Of a DNA stretch of 8,871 nt, positions 6,688 to 8,871 are shown one piece after another. The stretch spans positions 1 to 8,871 of the forward strand of contig JAAYTV010000545.1 of the NCBI GenBank assembly GCA_012523655.1, given 5' to 3'. Numbering within the stretch: position 1 is the stretch's first letter; the number at the start of each line of letters is the position of its first letter. This DNA is from a bacterium (GTDB taxonomy: Bacteria; Zhuqueibacterota; Zhuqueibacteria; Residuimicrobiales; Residuimicrobiaceae). Under the pieces are notes generated by a model, which saw only the letters and a list, made by a program, of their open reading frames with translations, ran no database searches and had not been told where the DNA came from. The translations under genes and the position numbers were made by a program.

Positions 6688-6715
6688 AATATAGCACATT
6701 ATGCCGATTTGTCAA
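6688..6715 (-). promoter_or_regulatory. Sigma70-type promoter of the pst operon
   Basis: On the minus strand a perfect -35 box TTGACA (6715-6710) and a -10 box TATATT (6693-6688, five of six consensus) are separated by 16 nt. Transcription would start near 6682-6680, giving a leader of about 47 nt before the pstS ATG. The perfect -35 is notable because PhoB-activated pst promoters usually have a poor -35 replaced by Pho boxes. I see no clear Pho-box direct repeats here. Confidence 0.65.
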
Positions 6716-6719
6716 ATCA

Positions 6720-6936
6720 TTTTTTTAAAAACCTGCGGCTTGGTCGGGGTTTTTGTCCGAGGCGATGAAAAAGGGTGGCGGGCAACCTGGTTGCAGGCGC
6801 CGGCGGCTGTCAGGCAGGCTCTGGTGAATCAGATGTTCGGTCTCATAAAGGGAACATTGGAAAAAGAAATGAATCCAGGCCCGCCGTTTTCTTTGCAGAG
6901 CCGCTCCGGCCTAAAGGGTTATGAGCCCAGCCGGGG
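6720..6936. other. Intergenic stretch between the corrinoid gene and the pst promoter, no gene seen
   Basis: This is the gene-free part of a 302-nt gap. Beyond one weak hairpin next to the corrinoid gene I see no conserved coding pattern, RNA motif or repeat. A plus-strand frame (6701-6997) crosses it but lacks a ribosome-binding site and recognisable protein features. A run of T and A at about 6719-6730 lies just upstream of the pst -35 box and could serve as an AT-rich upstream promoter element. Confidence 0.5.
6906..6934 (-). terminator. Weak interrupted hairpin downstream of the corrinoid-protein gene
   Basis: Just after the stop codon the minus strand reads CCGGC-T-GGG, a 7-nt loop, CCC-TTTAG-GCCGG. 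This pairs as a five- plus three-bp stem with an internal bulge. No U-tract follows, so it is not a classical intrinsic terminator. It could stabilise the mRNA 3' end or act with Rho. Confidence 0.25.
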
Positions 6937-7608
6937 TCAGCGATCAGCCAGGCATTGGTTTAAAAAGACCACGGCCTCGTTGGGCGTGGGCGAATAGAAA
7001 TCTGCACCAATCCTTTTGCAGAAATCAAGGGTGATGGGCGCGCCGCCGATCAGCACCTTGATGTCCGGGTATTTTTCCTTAATGGCCTTGACGCTGTTCT
7101 CCATATTGGCCATGGTGGTGGTCAGCAGCGCGGACAGGCCGACGAAGCATCCGGGATGTTGGTCGATGGCGTCGAGAAATTTGTTGGTGGGCACATCGAT
7201 GCCCAGATCGATCACCTCATAGCCGCCGCCTTTGATGATCATGGAGACCAAGTTCTTGCCGATGTCGTGTAGATCGCCGGCCACGGTGCCGATGACGAAC
7301 TGGCCTTTGCGTTTCACCTCGCCGGATTCCAGATACGGTTTGAGGTGTTTCATCACCGCGTTCATCGCTTCGGCGGAGACGATAAGATTGGTGACAAAGG
7401 CTTTGTGTTCGGCGAATGCCTGGCCCACGCGTTCCATGCCCTGCATGCAGCCCTGCAGCAGCGCCTCGGGCGGCATGCCGTCTTTCAGCGCTTGGGCGGC
7501 TATTTCGTCGGCGCCGTCCTGATCTTTCATATCCGGCGGAAACCAGGAGGATCTGGATATTTTGCCGCGCGCGATGCACTCGACGATTTTTTCTACCGTA
7601 TCATTCAT
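6937..7608 (-). CDS. Corrinoid (B12)-binding methyl-carrier protein, MtaC/MtbC/MttC-like
   Basis: A 223-residue cytoplasmic protein with the two-domain layout of corrinoid shuttle proteins. The N-terminal helical cap (about 1-95, including MQGMERVGQAF and NLIVSAEAMNAVM) shields the cobamide. The Rossmann-like B12 domain (about 100-223) has the base-off ligand motif DLHDIG at 112-117 with axial His114, then GLSALLTTTM (157-166) and IGGAP (187-191). It carries a methyl group on cobalt between methyltransferases; the donor cannot be told from this gene. I chose ATG 7608, with GGGAG at 7620-7616 and a 7-nt spacer; this ATG overlaps the metF stop as ATGA. A longer reading to 7677 would only overlap metF. 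Linkage to metF and metV suggests the partner is methyl-tetrahydrofolate. Confidence 0.92.
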   Translation of the reverse strand: MNDTVEKIVECIARGKISRSSWFPPDMKDQDGADEIAAQALKDGMPPEALLQGCMQGMERVGQAFAEHKAFVTNLIVSAEAMNAVMKHLKPYLESGEVKRKGQFVIGTVAGDLHDIGKNLVSMIIKGGGYEVIDLGIDVPTNKFLDAIDQHPGCFVGLSALLTTTMANMENSVKAIKEKYPDIKVLIGGAPITLDFCKRIGADFYSPTPNEAVVFLNQCLADR

Positions 7609-8513
7609 GGTCGTTCTCCCTGGTTGATCGTTGTCCATCCCGCTTCGCGGAGCAGGGTGGGTGTAATGCTCTCCCACATCACCGGCATCAGATGGATGCC
7701 GGCCACGCCTTTCATCCGTACCAGTGCATGGATGATCTCCACGGCGATTTTGACGCCCTCTTCCTGCGGATCCTTGGCCTGCTGCATTCTCTGTACATAC
7801 CCTTCGTCGATCCGGACGCCCGGCACCTGCTGCATATGCCGGACGGCTTTGACCGATTTAAGCGGCAGCACGCCGGCGAGGATTACGGCCTTTTCCGTCA
7901 AGCCCCAGGCCACGGCCTGTTTCAGCCAGCGGCTGAACAGCTCGAGATCGAACACCGCTTGGGTCTGGATAAAGCGCGCGCCGGCCTGGATTTTTTTATA
8001 CAGCCTGATCAGGCGCATCTCCAAGGGTCGGCCGCAGGGGTTGGCCGCGGCGCCGATGAGAAAATCCGGCGCCTTTTTCATCACATGGCCGGAGAGCAGC
8101 AATCCCTGATTCAGATGCGACACAGCGGCGATGAGCTGAATGGAATCGAGATCGAACACGGCTTTGGCCTCAGGCTGATCGCCAAAGGTCGGATAGTCGC
8201 CGGTCACGCAGAGCAGATTATGCAGGCCGAGCGCGGCGGCGCCGAGCAGATCGCTCTGCATGGCCAAGCGGTTGCGGTCGCGGCAGGTCATCTGCATGAT
8301 CGGCTCCACCCCTTCGTCGAGCAGGATTTTGGCCGACGCGATGCTCGACAGTCTGGCGATGGCGGTCTGATTATCGGTGATGTTGACTGCATCAACCAGC
8401 CCCTTGAAATAGCGCGCTTTTTCGCGGATCACATCGCCGTCGCAGCTTTGCGGCGGGCTGATCTCGCCGCAGAGGATCAGCTGTTTGGATTCAATCTTCT
8501 CTTTGAGGGCCAA
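7605..8513 (-). CDS. metF: Methylenetetrahydrofolate reductase (MetF)
   Basis: A 302-residue single-domain MTHFR that interconverts 5,10-methylene- and 5-methyl-tetrahydrofolate. Visible family features of the TIM barrel are GEISPP (16-21, with Glu17 at the catalytic glutamate position), VNITDN (43-48), QMTCRDRNR (74-82), VTGDYP (103-108), FDLDSIQLI (120-128) and QTQAVFD (183-189). Length matches bacterial MetF. The start is TTG at 8513: an in-frame TAA lies just upstream and AGGA sits 11 nt before the TTG, inside metV. It overlaps the metV 3' end by 23 nt and shares ATGA with the corrinoid-protein gene. Pairing with MetV is known from acetogens, where electron donor and partner subunits vary; the donor here is unknown. 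Confidence 0.93.
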   Translation of the reverse strand: MALKEKIESKQLILCGEISPPQSCDGDVIREKARYFKGLVDAVNITDNQTAIARLSSIASAKILLDEGVEPIMQMTCRDRNRLAMQSDLLGAAALGLHNLLCVTGDYPTFGDQPEAKAVFDLDSIQLIAAVSHLNQGLLLSGHVMKKAPDFLIGAAANPCGRPLEMRLIRLYKKIQAGARFIQTQAVFDLELFSRWLKQAVAWGLTEKAVILAGVLPLKSVKAVRHMQQVPGVRIDEGYVQRMQQAKDPQEEGVKIAVEIIHALVRMKGVAGIHLMPVMWESITPTLLREAGWTTINQGERP

Positions 8514-8871
8514 CGCCGATAGTTTCCTTTACTTTTTCTTGATCGCGGCGGACGAACCAGATGGGCGGATCGATGCGTTTTCTCAACACGTTCAACCATG
8601 CCGATGTTTTTTCCAGATTCCAGTTATGGATTTTGTTGGTCTTGTACAGCAGACTGACGCGGCGGAGCGTTTTGGAACGCAGATAGATGCGATACCAGAC
8701 GCATTTTTTCTCCGGATACACCTCGCACGAACCGTCGGCGCCCGTGCCCCCGCAAGGGCCGTTGCGCAGTCGTTTGGGACAGTTCTGGCTGCAGATAAAA
8801 GCGGTGGACGAGAGGATGCACTCGCCGCAGCGTTGACAGTGGAACAGCGGCACCTTGAACAGGTCTTCAAA
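8491..8871 (-). CDS. metV: MetV-like cysteine-rich MTHFR partner, 3' part (cut by window edge)
   Basis: The visible 126 residues continue open to the window edge, so the start lies outside; the GTG at 8853 is probably internal because FEDLFK precedes it in frame. The hallmark is a cysteine cluster: CQRCGEC, then FICSQNCPK, NGPCGG, SCEV and KKCVW, eight cysteines in all. This matches the MTHFR C-terminal / MetV family (Pfam MTHFR_C), a metal-binding partner of MetF in Wood-Ljungdahl-type organisms. A basic, aromatic tail (about 45 residues) follows the cluster. The 23-nt overlap with metF fits stoichiometric co-expression of a MetF-MetV complex in the cytoplasm. Whether the cysteines hold zinc or an iron-sulfur cluster cannot be read from sequence. 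Confidence 0.88.
   Translation of the reverse strand, partial: FEDLFKVPLFHCQRCGECILSSTAFICSQNCPKRLRNGPCGGTGADGSCEVYPEKKCVWYRIYLRSKTLRRVSLLYKTNKIHNWNLEKTSAWLNVLRKRIDPPIWFVRRDQEKVKETIGVGPQRED

Noticed and set aside
6663..6715. Pho box (PhoB site) before pstS
   Set aside because: No pair of TGTCA-like direct repeats with 11-nt periodicity could be seen upstream of the -10 box.
6701..6997. 98-codon plus-strand frame in the pst-corrinoid intergenic region
   Set aside because: It starts inside the pst promoter, lacks a properly spaced ribosome-binding site, runs into the 3' end of the corrinoid gene and matches no family I know.
7609..7677. Extended N-terminus of the corrinoid protein
   Set aside because: The extra 23 codons lie wholly within metF and lack a ribosome-binding site, while ATG 7608 has a good one and an ATGA overlap.
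7416..8522. 368-codon plus-strand open frame antisense to metF
   Set aside because: It mirrors a clear MetF gene, is low in recognisable motifs and rich in His, Arg, Ala and Gly as expected from an antisense shadow of GC-biased codons.

Overview
The window is compact, moderately GC-rich bacterial DNA. Every supportable gene lies on the minus strand, so transcription runs from high to low coordinates. An outer-membrane beta-barrel, two apparent lipoproteins and a Tat-type signal point to a Gram-negative cell with an outer membrane. The metV/metF/corrinoid-protein set is most typical of anaerobes with corrinoid-based one-carbon metabolism. The gene styles would fit an FCB-type or candidate-phylum bacterium, but the sequence alone does not fix the phylum.

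Region A (8871 to 6937) is a one-carbon operon. It holds the 3' part of metV (cysteine-rich MTHFR partner), metF (methylenetetrahydrofolate reductase) and a two-domain corrinoid methyl-carrier protein. metV and metF overlap by 23 nt, and metF and the corrinoid gene share an ATGA junction, so translation is probably coupled. Together they should link methylene/methyl-tetrahydrofolate to a methyl-cobamide carrier. No partner methyltransferase is visible; it may lie upstream of the window.

Region B (6936 to 6635) is a 302-nt intergenic region. Next to pstS it has a strong sigma70-like promoter, with an imperfect inverted repeat resembling a shortened CIRCE/HrcA operator over the predicted transcription start. 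The half nearer the corrinoid gene holds only a weak hairpin.

Region C (6634 to 1809) is a high-affinity phosphate import operon, pstS-pstC-pstA-pstB. It is followed by an alginate-export-type outer-membrane porin whose TTG start overlaps the pstB stop codon (TTGA). No phoU is present. The barrel may be the outer-membrane entry route for the same import system.

Region D (1808 to 1) has a second sigma70-like promoter, then a right-handed parallel beta-helix lipoprotein, then the N-terminal part of a Tat-exported PHP/CehA-McbA-like metallohydrolase cut off by the window edge. The last two are 75 nt apart and may be co-transcribed.

No tRNA, rRNA, CRISPR array, transposase or attachment site was seen. 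The most interesting points are the porin coupled to pst, altered phosphate-contact positions and an EF-hand-like loop in PstS, and the CIRCE-like dyad at the pst promoter.
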